Positions 8,180-18,280 of a DNA stretch of 30,295 nt are shown here, piece after piece. Made by a program: the position numbers and the translations under genes. The DNA is from an uncultured Planctomycetia bacterium (GTDB lineage: Bacteria > Planctomycetota > UBA1135 > GCA-002686595). The stretch's first letter is position 1, and the number at the start of each line of letters is the position of its first letter. The notes under the pieces were generated by a model. That model was not told the origin of the DNA and searched no databases. It saw only the letters and a list, made by a program, of their open reading frames with translations. The stretch is from contig CALFYL010000094.1 of NCBI GenBank assembly GCA_937952135.1, forward strand, positions 1-30,295, read 5' to 3'.

Positions 8180-8291
8180 GTTCTCGATCCAACGCTCGTG
8201 GCGCGCGAACGGTGTGCGCAGTCGGAGCGGCGCGGCGAGGTCGGTGCGAGCTCGCGCGGCGCGTTGACGAGAGAAAGTTCGAGTCGCGATA

Positions 8292-8960
8292 GTGGTGCGC
8301 GTGGCGAAACGAGCGCTTCGAGCGAAGTCCGCGGAAGGGTCGAACCACCTGACCGTTCAAGTCGTGCGTCCATCGGATTGGGCGCGCGTCGAGGCGCTGT
8401 TCGGAGCGAACGGGGCGTGCGGCGGCTGTTGGTGCATGTGGGCGCGGCTGCCGCGCGGCGGAAAGCTGTGGGAGGACTCGAAGGGCGAGCCGAACAAGCG
8501 CGCGTTGCGCGAGTTGGTGCGCGGCGGCGAAGTGCATGCGCTGCTCGCGTTCGACGGCGAGCAAGCCGTGGGCTGGTGCGCTCTCGGACCGCGCGCGGAC
8601 TTTCCGAGGCTCGAGCGAGTGCGTGCGGCGCGCTCGGAGTGGGACGCGGACACGTGGTCGGTCGTGTGCTTCTACATGCCCGCGAAGCAGCGCGGGAAAG
8701 GCGTGGCTTCGGCGCTGCTCGATGCAGCGATCGTCCACGCGCGCGAGCACGGGGCGCGTGCGCTCGAGGGCTACCCGGTGCGCGCCGCGGACCCGACGCA
8801 GCAGCTTCCGGCGGCTTTCGCCTGGACCGGGGTCGTCGCGATGTTCGAAGCGCGCGGCTTCGAGCGCCGTTCGCCGCCCGGCGCGCGCGAGCTGTGGACG
8901 CTCGAGCTCGGCGCGAAACGCGCGAAACCCGCCAAGCGCGCGCGCAAGGGCAGGGCCTGA
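8292..8960 (+). CDS. GNAT-family N-acetyltransferase
   Basis: A 222-aa predicted acetyl-CoA-dependent N-acetyltransferase. Residues about 20-40 start the fold (VQVVRPSDWARVEALFG); the Cys-rich GACGGCWCMWARLP near 42-55 marks a GNAT subfamily with a conserved GGCWCMW box. The acetyl-CoA pyrophosphate loop is QRGKGVASALLDAA (about 133-146), the Q/RxxGxG/A motif. The end is a Lys/Arg/Ala-rich tail typical of high-GC genomes. The substrate cannot be told from sequence. The start is uncertain: GTG at 8292, with further in-frame GTGs at 8295 and 8301, and no clear ribosome binding site. It is divergent from the receptor fragment and convergent with the propeller gene, hence probably a single-gene unit ending at the hairpin 8997-9032. 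Confidence 0.8.
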   Translation: MVRVAKRALRAKSAEGSNHLTVQVVRPSDWARVEALFGANGACGGCWCMWARLPRGGKLWEDSKGEPNKRALRELVRGGEVHALLAFDGEQAVGWCALGPRADFPRLERVRAARSEWDADTWSVVCFYMPAKQRGKGVASALLDAAIVHAREHGARALEGYPVRAADPTQQLPAAFAWTGVVAMFEARGFERRSPPGARELWTLELGAKRAKPAKRARKGRA

Positions 8961-8996
8961 ACGAGCGAGCCGAGAAGCGAGCCAGCCCAGAAGCAA

Positions 8997-9032
8997 GCCA
9001 GGCCCCCCTCGCACCCGCGAGGAAGGCCTGGC
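8997..9032. terminator. Two-tier hairpin between convergent genes
   Basis: Outer arms GCCAGGCC (8997-9004) and GGCCTGGC (9025-9032) pair perfectly. Inside, CCTCGC (9007-9012) and GCGAGG (9017-9022) pair around an ACCC loop, with two-base internal bulges between the stems. It lies in the gap between the acetyltransferase stop and the opposing propeller stop. No U run follows on either strand, so it would be a strong pause or RNA-end stabiliser rather than a textbook intrinsic terminator. Confidence 0.55.
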
Positions 9033-9111
9033 ACTCGCAGCGAAGCTACGCGAGCGGCGGCAGTCAGGGTTCAGCCTCTCGCGCGGCGGCGCCGCGCAGC
9101 GTCATGAAGGG

Positions 9112-11517
9112 CTAGTTGACGGTGATGAAGTCGATCACGTCGATCGGAGTTCCGTCGTTCAAGTTGCCCGTCAGACGCACTTGCACCGCGGTGCCCGTCG
9201 GCAGCGAGCTCAGGCCGAAGGCGCGCTTGAGCATCCAATTCGGCACGCTGATGTTGGCGTCGGTGTACGCCTCGGGACCCGAGGTGTTGCAGCCGCCCGC
9301 CGGGCCGTAGTACGGCCGCGTGACGTCCTGGTACGACAGCGGCAGATTGTTGAGGCGCAGCGTGTTGCCCGCGCCGTCGACGCGTGCGAGCACGAGGCTC
9401 GTGCGGTCGACATTGTTCGCGAGGCTGTTCGCCCAGGTGCCGACGAGCGTGATGCGCGTCGTGCCGGGAGCGTTCACCGCGACGACGTTCGGGCACTGGC
9501 CCGGGTTGACGTCGAGCGTGAGCGCGCCGGTGAGGCCCGCGGGCGACAAGAACGTGATGATCTGGTCGCAGCTCAGGTTCGTTCCGCAAGCGTCCGTCAG
9601 CGTCCAGCGGCGGGTGATGATCGCCTCGGGAGCATGCGGGTTCTGCGGCGTGTTGGTCACGATGCTGATGTCGGAGTAGGTCAGCACGCCGCCCGAGGTG
9701 CAGTTCGTGCTGAAGGTCGCCGTGCCGGTGCGCGACGGGTCGGCCTGGCCGGCGGGGATGCCGCCGTTCCAGATCTCGACGAAGTCCGGCGGGCAGTCGA
9801 GCGTCGCCGCCGAGCAGCAGTCGACCGTCAGGTCGAACAGCACCGGCGAGACCTGCGTCGAGGGAGAGCGCGTGAACGTCGTGCGCACCTCGAAGTAGCG
9901 GCCGGTGAGGCCCGTGCCGCACAGCGATTGACCGTTCCCCACAGGGACGAACGTCGCACTGGGCAGATTGACCGTGCTGTCCGCGGCGCGCGCTTCGACC
10001 GTGATGCTCGTGCCGGCGGGCTCTTGGCTCGTCCAGCTCACCGTGCCCCAGTCCTGTCCGACCACGCCGCTGTCCTGAACGACGTTCCACGTGCCCGTCG
10101 GCGACGTCGTGGCGTTCACGAAGCCGGTCATGTCCGAGTAGTTGTAGGGGAACGCGCTCGGCCCGAGGTCGACGATCAAGTCGACCGCGCCGATCGGGAA
10201 CCCGCCGCCGCCCAGCGCGCCGGCCGTCGGGTCGATGCGCATCGCCTGGTGGGTGTTGTAGCAGGTGACCCACACCTTGCCGTTGGCGTCGACCGCCACA
10301 CCCGTCGGGCTGTTGCCGTTCGTGCCGCCGAAGGAGAGCTGAACGTTGCCGACGAACGTGCCGTCCGTGCGCAGGTGGCCGACCGTCGTCGCGCCGAACA
10401 GCGCGTGCGCGACCCACACGCTGCCGTTGGCGTCGACGGCGCAACCCTGGGCGTTGGCCGAGCCGTAGGAGAACGTGCCCAAGCACGCGCCGGCCGGATC
10501 GCGCACCGCGATCAGGCCGCCGCTCAAGAACGTGTGCCAGATGTTGCCCGTCGCCGGGTCGATGCCGATGCCGTAGTCGCCGCAACTGTTGCCGAGCGTG
10601 ACGCCGGTGCCGGTCGACGGGTCGTAGCGCAACAGGCCGCTGCCGCCGCGCGCGGACCACAGAATCCCGTTCGCGTCGACGAGGCCGCCGTAGCCGCCCG
10701 CGCCGAGATTGAACTGCGTGCCGGCGACGGGTTGGCCCGTCACGCCGTCGAGCTTCTCGTGGTCCTGGTCGCCCAGGCCGCCGGTCCACACGTCGTTGTT
10801 CGCGTCGATTGCGACCGTGCGCGCGTTCGCTCCGGTGATGCGCGTGTAGTTGATGATGCACTCGTCGTCGGCCGTGCTCACGCCGCCCGCCGAGTCGGCG
10901 CTTCCGGCGTTCGACCAGGCGAGGACGTTGCCGAGGCCGCGCGACGTGCGGATCAAGCCGTCGCCGTCGCGGTCCGTGCAGGTCGAGTACGCGAACGGCC
11001 CCTGGAGGTACTCGCCGTTCGGATTCGGCGTGAACGCGCCGGTGATCGGATCCTTGTCGCCGCGTGTGCCGCCGATCACCAGGCCGACGCGCGTGACCGA
11101 ACCGCGCGCTTGTCCGTTGAGGAAGCCGCCTTCGGCGCGGTTCGAAACCCACACGTTGCCCTGCTGGTCGACGGTGGTGCGCGACGGATCGCGGCCCATG
11201 TTGTTCGGCGCGGTGAAATACTCGCCGAGGATCACCCCGGTGTTCACGTCGATGCGCACGAGCGTGCCGCGGTTCGAGCACGCGACATTGACGAAGGGCA
11301 GCGACGCGGTGCCGATGTTGAGCTGAAGCTGGTCGTTGTTCGGGCTCTGGTGGTTGACGTTGAAGAGCAGGCCGAGGTCGAAATCAGCGTCCGTCGTGTA
11401 GGTGTATGAGCAGACGGAGGCTCCTTGGGGAGCGGCGAATACCGATGTGGGGGCCGCGACGAAGAGTGCGAGTGCGCTCATTCGGATCGCGAAACGCTTG
11501 CGACGAATGGGATTCAT
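9112..11517 (-). CDS. Secreted six-repeat beta-propeller protein with HYR-like domain
   Basis: An 801-aa exported protein. The ATG at 11517 is chosen because GGAAGG lies seven bases upstream; an ATG ten codons earlier has no binding site. A signal peptide (MNPIRRKRFAIRMSALALF, cleavage after about residue 28) leads into six NHL/virginiamycin-B-lyase-type blades marked by DxxGxVW motifs near 116, 237, 280, 319, 361 and 409, which would close a six-bladed propeller. DRDGDG (182-187) resembles a calcium-binding loop. Residues about 450-565 look like a beta-sandwich. Residues about 570-657 (DCPPDF, then RRWTLTDACGTNLSC) match the HYR-like repeats of secreted bacterial proteins. Many Cys residues fit an extracytoplasmic location. 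No catalytic residues are recognised; a surface or binding role is likely. It is a single-gene unit. Confidence 0.8.
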   Translation of the reverse strand: MNPIRRKRFAIRMSALALFVAAPTSVFAAPQGASVCSYTYTTDADFDLGLLFNVNHQSPNNDQLQLNIGTASLPFVNVACSNRGTLVRIDVNTGVILGEYFTAPNNMGRDPSRTTVDQQGNVWVSNRAEGGFLNGQARGSVTRVGLVIGGTRGDKDPITGAFTPNPNGEYLQGPFAYSTCTDRDGDGLIRTSRGLGNVLAWSNAGSADSAGGVSTADDECIINYTRITGANARTVAIDANNDVWTGGLGDQDHEKLDGVTGQPVAGTQFNLGAGGYGGLVDANGILWSARGGSGLLRYDPSTGTGVTLGNSCGDYGIGIDPATGNIWHTFLSGGLIAVRDPAGACLGTFSYGSANAQGCAVDANGSVWVAHALFGATTVGHLRTDGTFVGNVQLSFGGTNGNSPTGVAVDANGKVWVTCYNTHQAMRIDPTAGALGGGGFPIGAVDLIVDLGPSAFPYNYSDMTGFVNATTSPTGTWNVVQDSGVVGQDWGTVSWTSQEPAGTSITVEARAADSTVNLPSATFVPVGNGQSLCGTGLTGRYFEVRTTFTRSPSTQVSPVLFDLTVDCCSAATLDCPPDFVEIWNGGIPAGQADPSRTGTATFSTNCTSGGVLTYSDISIVTNTPQNPHAPEAIITRRWTLTDACGTNLSCDQIITFLSPAGLTGALTLDVNPGQCPNVVAVNAPGTTRITLVGTWANSLANNVDRTSLVLARVDGAGNTLRLNNLPLSYQDVTRPYYGPAGGCNTSGPEAYTDANISVPNWMLKRAFGLSSLPTGTAVQVRLTGNLNDGTPIDVIDFITVN

Positions 11518-12102
11518 AAGGGCGCCTTCCGCAGGCAGCGCTTTCATAGGGGGGGGTGCGAGGGCACGCCGAAGGGCGCGGGAGTGCGCCGAACACGTGC
11601 AGTGCGTGGGGTAGATGCTTTCACAATTCCGTGGGGCGTCAATTCGGACACCCGAGCAGAGGCCGCCAAGCCGATGTGAGTAGGTCGAATCCGGGAGAAC
11701 GAGCCCTCGCGCTCGCCACCCCTGGTCGACTCACCCTCTCGGCTCGTGCGGCGCACGTTGCACCGGCGTCCACCAATCGACGGTCAACGGATCTCCACGC
11801 ACTCTGTGACCGCGGGAGATCAAGAAAGCCCCCGAAAGCCCTGCGCGGCGGGAGCTCCGGTCGCCGCGGACCGAGACCGCTCGCTCCGCGGCCGATACCG
11901 GTCGCTCCCGCGCGCGCTCGGCGCCGGGCGGCGGGCCGGAGCACCGGGATATACTTCGCCACTTGTTCGCGCCTGGCGGCCCGCCGCGGCATCGGTGCGG
12001 GCCGTTCCGGCCGCGCGGGGGCGCGCCGGCGACCTTCCGAGCCCTTTCAGCCCGCTTCGAGCCTTGTCCTGGGCCCCTGTCGCCCCCCTTTTCGAGTCAC
12101 GG
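11518..12102. other. Divergent intergenic region (propeller gene / hydrolase operon)
   Basis: About 585 bases separate divergent genes and must carry both promoters. On the minus strand TTGACG (11642-11637) is a good -35 box for the propeller gene, but no good -10 follows at 16-18 bases. On the plus strand TATACT (11950-11955) is a good -10 element without a -35 box, and would give a leader of about 140 bases for the hydrolase operon. No tRNA, riboswitch or reading frame with family character was recognised. Confidence 0.4.
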
Positions 12103-13641
12103 ATGCACCGCACGAGCCCCTCTCGCCCGCACCTCGCAGCCCCCCGCGCCGCGGCCTGGATCGCCGTCTGGGCCCTGGGCGCCGCCAGCTGCGGCGACGC
12201 GCCCCCGAAGCCGCGGGTCGAGCGCCCGAACATCGTTCTCGTGACGATCGACACGCTGCGCGCCGACCACCTGGGCTGCTACGGCTACTTCCGCGACACC
12301 AGCCCGAACATCGACGCGCTCGCCAAGGAGTCGGTGGTGTTCGACCAGGCTTATGCGGTGATGGCGACCACGCTGCCGAGCCACGCCTCGATGCTGACGG
12401 CGCGTTACCCGCTCGAGCACGGGATCCTCGCCAACCTGATGCACGGCGGCAACGCCTTCGGTTGGAAGGAAGGGATGGTGTCCTTCGCCCAGGTCGCGAA
12501 GGACGCGGGCTACACGACGGCGGGCTTCGTGAGCGCCGCGCCGCTCAAGAAGCAGTCGGGCATCTCGGCGGGCTTCGACGTGTGGACCGAGCCCGAAGGC
12601 GTCGAGCGCCAGGCCGAAGCGACGATGGGCGACGTGCTCGGATGGCTCGAGAGCAAGCCGAAGGAGCCGTACTTCCTGTGGGTGCACTTCTACGATCCGC
12701 ATTGGAAGCACAAGGCGCCGGCGCCCTTCGACACGCTGTTCCACAGCGACGAACCCGACCCGAAGCTGGACGCGTGGCTCGCGGAGCGCCACATCGGCGA
12801 CGAAGCGCTGCGCTCGAACTCGCGCAAGACCACGAAGACGCGCAAGGCGATCAACGATTACTGCGGCGAGGTGCGCTACACCGACTCGCAAGTGGGCGTG
12901 TTGGTCGACCGTCTGCGCAAGTCGGGCGAGCTCGACCGCAGCGTGTTCGTGCTCACCGCCGATCACGGCGAGGGCTTGAATCAACATGACTGGACCGCCC
13001 ACGGCCTCGTGTGGGACGAGCAGTTGCACGTGCCGCTCGTGATGCGCTTCCCACCGGCCGCGAAGGTTGCGCCCGCGCGCGTGGGGCATCTTGTGTCGCT
13101 CGTCGATCTCTTCCCGACGGTGCTCGCGCGGCTCGAGCCGTGGGAGGCGCCGTCGCGGCGCGAGTTCCTGAAGCTCGCGACGGGCACGGACGTGCTCGCT
13201 CCCGCGTTCGTCGAGCGGCCGATCTTCGCGCAGCGCACGGGCCGCGAACTCGCCGAGGACCCCGGCGAGATGTACGCGCTCACGACTCGCGAGTGGAAGT
13301 ACATCCACGAACCCGAGGTCGGCGACAAGCTGTTCGACCGGCGCAAGGATCCGCACGAGCTCGAGAACCTCGCCGAGCGCGACACGAAGACCGCCGAGCG
13401 CGTGCACGGCATGACGATGTTGCTGATCCGCGGGCAGACGGCGCGCGGCGCGGCGCTCGGAACCGCGGAAGCGGGCGAGATGGACCCTGAAACCCTGCGG
13501 CAGTTGCGCGAGCTCGGCTACTTGGGCGGCGACGACGGGCGCTCGGAGTTCGGCGCCGCCGAGACGCAGGATCCCGCCAAGTCCGAGCCGGACGGTGACG
13601 AGCCGAAGGCGCCGGGAGACGCGCCGCGCAAGGAGCCCTGA
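12103..13641 (+). CDS. Sulfatase-like lipoprotein hydrolase with Thr at the nucleophile site
   Basis: A 512-aa alkaline-phosphatase-superfamily protein anchored as a lipoprotein. The hydrophobic leader ends LGAASC, Cys30 being the lipidation site. The first metal motif VTIDTLRAD holds Asp50; the nucleophile segment is TLPSHASMLTA (90-100); the second metal site is TADHGE with Asp287-His288. In true sulfatases the nucleophile segment reads C/S-x-P-x-R and its Cys or Ser becomes formylglycine. Here it is Thr90 with His94 for Arg. Thr is the usual nucleophile in phospho- and phosphoglycerol-type relatives, so phosphate-ester or phospho-group transfer chemistry is as likely as sulfate hydrolysis. 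The start at 12103 is chosen for the signal peptide. The next gene starts five bases after its stop. The C-terminal tail past about 470 is low-complexity, acidic and Pro-rich. Confidence 0.82.
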   Translation: MHRTSPSRPHLAAPRAAAWIAVWALGAASCGDAPPKPRVERPNIVLVTIDTLRADHLGCYGYFRDTSPNIDALAKESVVFDQAYAVMATTLPSHASMLTARYPLEHGILANLMHGGNAFGWKEGMVSFAQVAKDAGYTTAGFVSAAPLKKQSGISAGFDVWTEPEGVERQAEATMGDVLGWLESKPKEPYFLWVHFYDPHWKHKAPAPFDTLFHSDEPDPKLDAWLAERHIGDEALRSNSRKTTKTRKAINDYCGEVRYTDSQVGVLVDRLRKSGELDRSVFVLTADHGEGLNQHDWTAHGLVWDEQLHVPLVMRFPPAAKVAPARVGHLVSLVDLFPTVLARLEPWEAPSRREFLKLATGTDVLAPAFVERPIFAQRTGRELAEDPGEMYALTTREWKYIHEPEVGDKLFDRRKDPHELENLAERDTKTAERVHGMTMLLIRGQTARGAALGTAEAGEMDPETLRQLRELGYLGGDDGRSEFGAAETQDPAKSEPDGDEPKAPGDAPRKEP

Positions 13642-13646
13642 GCGCG

Positions 13647-15035
13647 GTGGACGCGCCGGCCGCGCAGCAGCGGACGCCCGGAGTCTGGGCGGTGGTGGTG
13701 CTCGTGCTGGCGGCGTTCGGCGCGCGCGCCGGAGCGCTGTGGTTCGGGCGCGACGCGGAGCCGTGGAACGACCAGATCACCTACGTGCAGCGCGCGGAGG
13801 ACCTGCTCGACGGCAAGGGTTACACGGGCTCGTACCAGTCGTGGGTGCGGCACAAGGGCGAGCGTCAGTTGCGCAGCCTGCCGCGCTACCTCGGTGCGTA
13901 CCAGGCGCCGGGTTTTCCGGCATTCGTCGCGCTCGTGATGAAGGTCGCGGGCCGCGACCTGTTCTGGGTCAAGCTCGCGCAAGTGGTTCTCGGCGCGGCG
14001 ACGGCGTGGTTCGTGTATGCGATCGGACGCGACGCGGTCTCGCACGCCGCAGGTCTGTGCGCCGGTTGGCTGTACGCGCTCGATCCGACGTTCGTGGCCT
14101 TCACGCACTTCGTGTTCACCGAGACGCTGTTCGTTTTCCTGTTCACGGCGGCGCTGTGGCTGTGGATGCGCACGAGCGCGCTGTCGATGGGGCGCGCCGT
14201 CGTCGCGGGCGTGCTCTTCGCCGCGGCGGCCTACGTGAAGTCGTCCGTGCTCTACCTGTTGCCGCTGCTCGGCGCGTGGCTCGTGTGGCGCGAACGCGCG
14301 CGCTACCGCGCCGCGCTGCGCTTCTGCCTCGTCGCGGCCGTGGCGTGGGCCGCGTGCGTCGCGCCGTGGACCGCGCGCAACTACCGAGTGCACGGCGGTC
14401 TCGTGCTCATCGATTCGAGCGGGCCGTTCAATCTCTGGCGCGGCCACAATCCCGGCGCCTACCGGCGGCGCGCGGCCGGCTCCGACTGGAACGTGCGTTT
14501 TGAGCCGCCTTTCGAGGTGTTTTCGATCGCGCCGGTGTCCGAGGCGGGCGGCAGCGCGGTGGCGGATGTCGCGCGCGAGCGCTTCGACACGGAGCTGCCC
14601 AGCGACCTGCAGGTGATGCGCGCGGCGCAGGAGGCAGCGGTCGAGTTCGCGCTCGACGATCCCGTCTGGACCGCGCGGCGCGCCTGGTACAAGGTCGTGG
14701 ACCTGTGGAACCCGACCTCGTTCGTGATGCGGCACCTCGAGCGCGACGGCTACGGCGAACTTCCGCGCTGGCTCTCGCGCGCGCTGAGCTGGAGCTGCGT
14801 CTTGAGCTACCTGTTCGTGTGGGCCGCTGCGGCCCCGGCGCTGTGGCGCTATCGCCGCACCGCGCTCGGCGGCATGGTGCTGCTGCTCGTCTACTACTAC
14901 ACGTTCGTGCACGCGGCGACGTTCGGTTTGACGCGCTTTCGTCTGCCGGTGATGCCGATGGTGATGGTCCTCGCGGGCGCGACGCTCGCAAGTTGGTGGG
15001 GGCGCCGCGCGACGGCGCGCATGCAAAGCCGATGA
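13647..15035 (+). CDS. GT-C (ArnT/PMT-like) membrane glycosyltransferase
   Basis: A 462-aa polytopic inner-membrane protein. It starts at GTG 13647 with AAGGAG 11 bases upstream, inside the end of the preceding gene. After the first span the periplasmic loop holds EPWNDQITYVQRAEDLL, the acidic Asp motif of the GT-C fold used by ArnT, PMT and related enzymes. These transfer sugars from polyprenyl-phosphate donors to lipid, protein or glycan acceptors on the outer face of the inner membrane. Around ten hydrophobic segments follow, with a large soluble loop at about 255-365, and the last spans precede a short basic end. It sits between two lipoprotein hydrolases, overlapping the second by four bases (ATGA), so all three are made together. 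The acceptor cannot be told from sequence. Confidence 0.78.
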   Translation: MDAPAAQQRTPGVWAVVVLVLAAFGARAGALWFGRDAEPWNDQITYVQRAEDLLDGKGYTGSYQSWVRHKGERQLRSLPRYLGAYQAPGFPAFVALVMKVAGRDLFWVKLAQVVLGAATAWFVYAIGRDAVSHAAGLCAGWLYALDPTFVAFTHFVFTETLFVFLFTAALWLWMRTSALSMGRAVVAGVLFAAAAYVKSSVLYLLPLLGAWLVWRERARYRAALRFCLVAAVAWAACVAPWTARNYRVHGGLVLIDSSGPFNLWRGHNPGAYRRRAAGSDWNVRFEPPFEVFSIAPVSEAGGSAVADVARERFDTELPSDLQVMRAAQEAAVEFALDDPVWTARRAWYKVVDLWNPTSFVMRHLERDGYGELPRWLSRALSWSCVLSYLFVWAAAAPALWRYRRTALGGMVLLLVYYYTFVHAATFGLTRFRLPVMPMVMVLAGATLASWWGRRATARMQSR

Positions 15036-16633
15036 TGACTTCGAAGATCGTGATGGGGGCGCTCGCGGGCGCGACGGCGCTGGCGCTCGGCGCGTGCGGC
15101 GGCGAGTCGTCGAAGCCGGAGGCGCCGCGGCCGAACGTGCTGTGGATCGTGTGGGACACGGTGCGCGCCGACCGCCTCGGCGTGTACGGCTACGACCGGC
15201 CGACGACGCCGAACTTGGATGCGTGGGCGAAGGACGCGCGCGTGTTCGACGACTGCATCTCGCCCGGCAGTTGGACCGTTCCGTCGCACGCTTCGATGTT
15301 CACCGGGTTGCTTCCGAGCGAGCATGGTGCGGAGCATGGCGCGGAGACGCTCGACGACAAGCTCGTGACGATTGCGGAGCTTCTGTCGGCCGACGGCTAC
15401 CGGACCTTCAGTTGGACGGCGAATCCGCACATCTCCAGCGCGGAGAACGCGACTCAGGGCTTCCAGGTGCAGCAGCACCCGTGGGACAAAGCCGTGGAGG
15501 AGCGCGCGAGAGAGATCTACGACGCGAAGCTCGCGACGTTTCCCGCCGACTCCGAACAGCGCCGGCGCGGCGAGCGGGAAGCGAACTCCGCCTGGGTGTT
15601 GAAGGCCGCCGGCGAGCTCGCGAAGGAGGGGCTCGTCGAGTGGCTGGGCAAGCGCGACGAGAAGCGGCCCTACTTCGCGTTCCTGAACTACATGGAGGCC
15701 CATCGTCCGCTGATCTCCGCTCGCGAGCATCGCGAGGCGGTGATGACTCCGGAGGAAGTCGAGGCGTCCTACAACAGCGAGATCGATTGGAAAGAGACGT
15801 GGGGTTATTGCTTCAACCTCGTCGACGTGCCCGAGCGTGACCTCGAGTTGCTGGCGCGCAGCTACGACGCGGGCATTCGCGAACTGGACGCGCTGTTCGG
15901 CGAACTCATGCGCTCGCTGGAGGCGGCCGGCGCGCTCGAGAACACGATCGTCGTGCTCACGGCGGACCACGGCGAGCATCTGACGGAGCACCACCTGCTC
16001 GACCACCAGTACTCGGTCGCACAGGTGCTCGTGCGCGTGCCGTTGATCGTGCGCTATCCGGCGCGCTTCGCACCAGGGCGCGAGCCGCGACCCGTGATGA
16101 GCATGGATCTTTTTCCGACGTTGCTCGAGCTCGTGGGCATCGACGCTCCGCGCGCAGGCGTGGGTCACGCGCGAAGCCTTCTCGACCCGGCTGCGAAGCG
16201 CGCGCGCATCACCCAGTACACGAAGCCCTTCGAACGCCCGCTGATCTCGGCGCGCAAGGAGCACCCCGATCACGACCTTTCCTCGCGCGAACGCGGCCTG
16301 CTCTCGATCGTCGACCAGCCGTGGAAGCTCGTGCAGGAAATCGGCGGCGTCGCGAGGTTGTACGAGCTCTCCCAGGATCCCTACGAAACACGCGACGTAG
16401 GCGAGCTGCATCCGGACGTGTTGGCGCGCATGCGCAAGCAGTTGGCCGGCGTGCTCAAGTCGATCCGTCCGATCGGCGCCGCCGATGCGCGCGAGAAATC
16501 CCTGGAGCACTTGCGCATGCTGGCCGACCTCGGCTACGCGGACGTCGAAGAAGACGAGGCGGCGCCCCAAGCGCCCGCGAAGAGCGGCGAAGCCGCCGAT
16601 CCCAAGCGCCCCGAAACGCCGCCGAAGCGCTAG
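15032..16633 (+). CDS. Second sulfatase-like lipoprotein hydrolase, Thr nucleophile
   Basis: A 533-aa paralog of the gene at 12103. The ATG at 15032 overlaps the glycosyltransferase stop (ATGA). The lipoprotein signal ends LGAC with Cys22 as the lipidation site. WDTVRADRLG holds metal ligand Asp42; WTVPSHASMFTG places Thr82 at the nucleophile position with His86 instead of Arg; LTADHGEHLTEHH gives Asp312-His313 plus extra His. All metal-site residues are kept, so an active enzyme is likely. As in the first paralog the formylglycine Cys/Ser is absent. An inserted helical region (about 150-215) not seen in the first copy may shape the substrate pocket. The C-terminal tail is Pro/Ala/Lys-rich. 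Products probably act in the periplasm or at the outer membrane on a glycan or lipid made by the middle gene. Confidence 0.82.
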   Translation: MMTSKIVMGALAGATALALGACGGESSKPEAPRPNVLWIVWDTVRADRLGVYGYDRPTTPNLDAWAKDARVFDDCISPGSWTVPSHASMFTGLLPSEHGAEHGAETLDDKLVTIAELLSADGYRTFSWTANPHISSAENATQGFQVQQHPWDKAVEERAREIYDAKLATFPADSEQRRRGEREANSAWVLKAAGELAKEGLVEWLGKRDEKRPYFAFLNYMEAHRPLISAREHREAVMTPEEVEASYNSEIDWKETWGYCFNLVDVPERDLELLARSYDAGIRELDALFGELMRSLEAAGALENTIVVLTADHGEHLTEHHLLDHQYSVAQVLVRVPLIVRYPARFAPGREPRPVMSMDLFPTLLELVGIDAPRAGVGHARSLLDPAAKRARITQYTKPFERPLISARKEHPDHDLSSRERGLLSIVDQPWKLVQEIGGVARLYELSQDPYETRDVGELHPDVLARMRKQLAGVLKSIRPIGAADAREKSLEHLRMLADLGYADVEEDEAAPQAPAKSGEAADPKRPETPPKR

Positions 16634-16729
16634 GATCGTCCGTCGGAGCGCGCGCCATCATTTGTCGGCGCCTGTTCGCCAGCGGGCGCGCGGCTCTTCG
16701 CACTTTGGCTCTTTCTCCCGCTGAATACA

Positions 16730-18238
<1,509 letters not shown>

Positions 18239-18247
18239 GCACGAGCC

Positions 18248-18280
18248 GCGCGGCGCTCGCGGCGAGACCGAACGCCGCGC
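18248..18280. terminator. Hairpin between convergent NYN and cytochrome genes
   Basis: GCGCGGCG (18248-18255) and CGCCGCGC (18273-18280) form a perfect 8-bp inverted repeat with a 17-base loop that can itself fold. It fills the 42-base gap between two convergent stop codons and directly abuts the cytochrome stop. Symmetry allows use by both transcripts. There is no U run. Confidence 0.4.

Noticed and set aside
8536..11409. Plus-strand open frame of more than 900 codons across the acetyltransferase and propeller genes
   Set aside because: Arg/Val/Ala-rich translation without any family features, antisense to a clear secreted protein.
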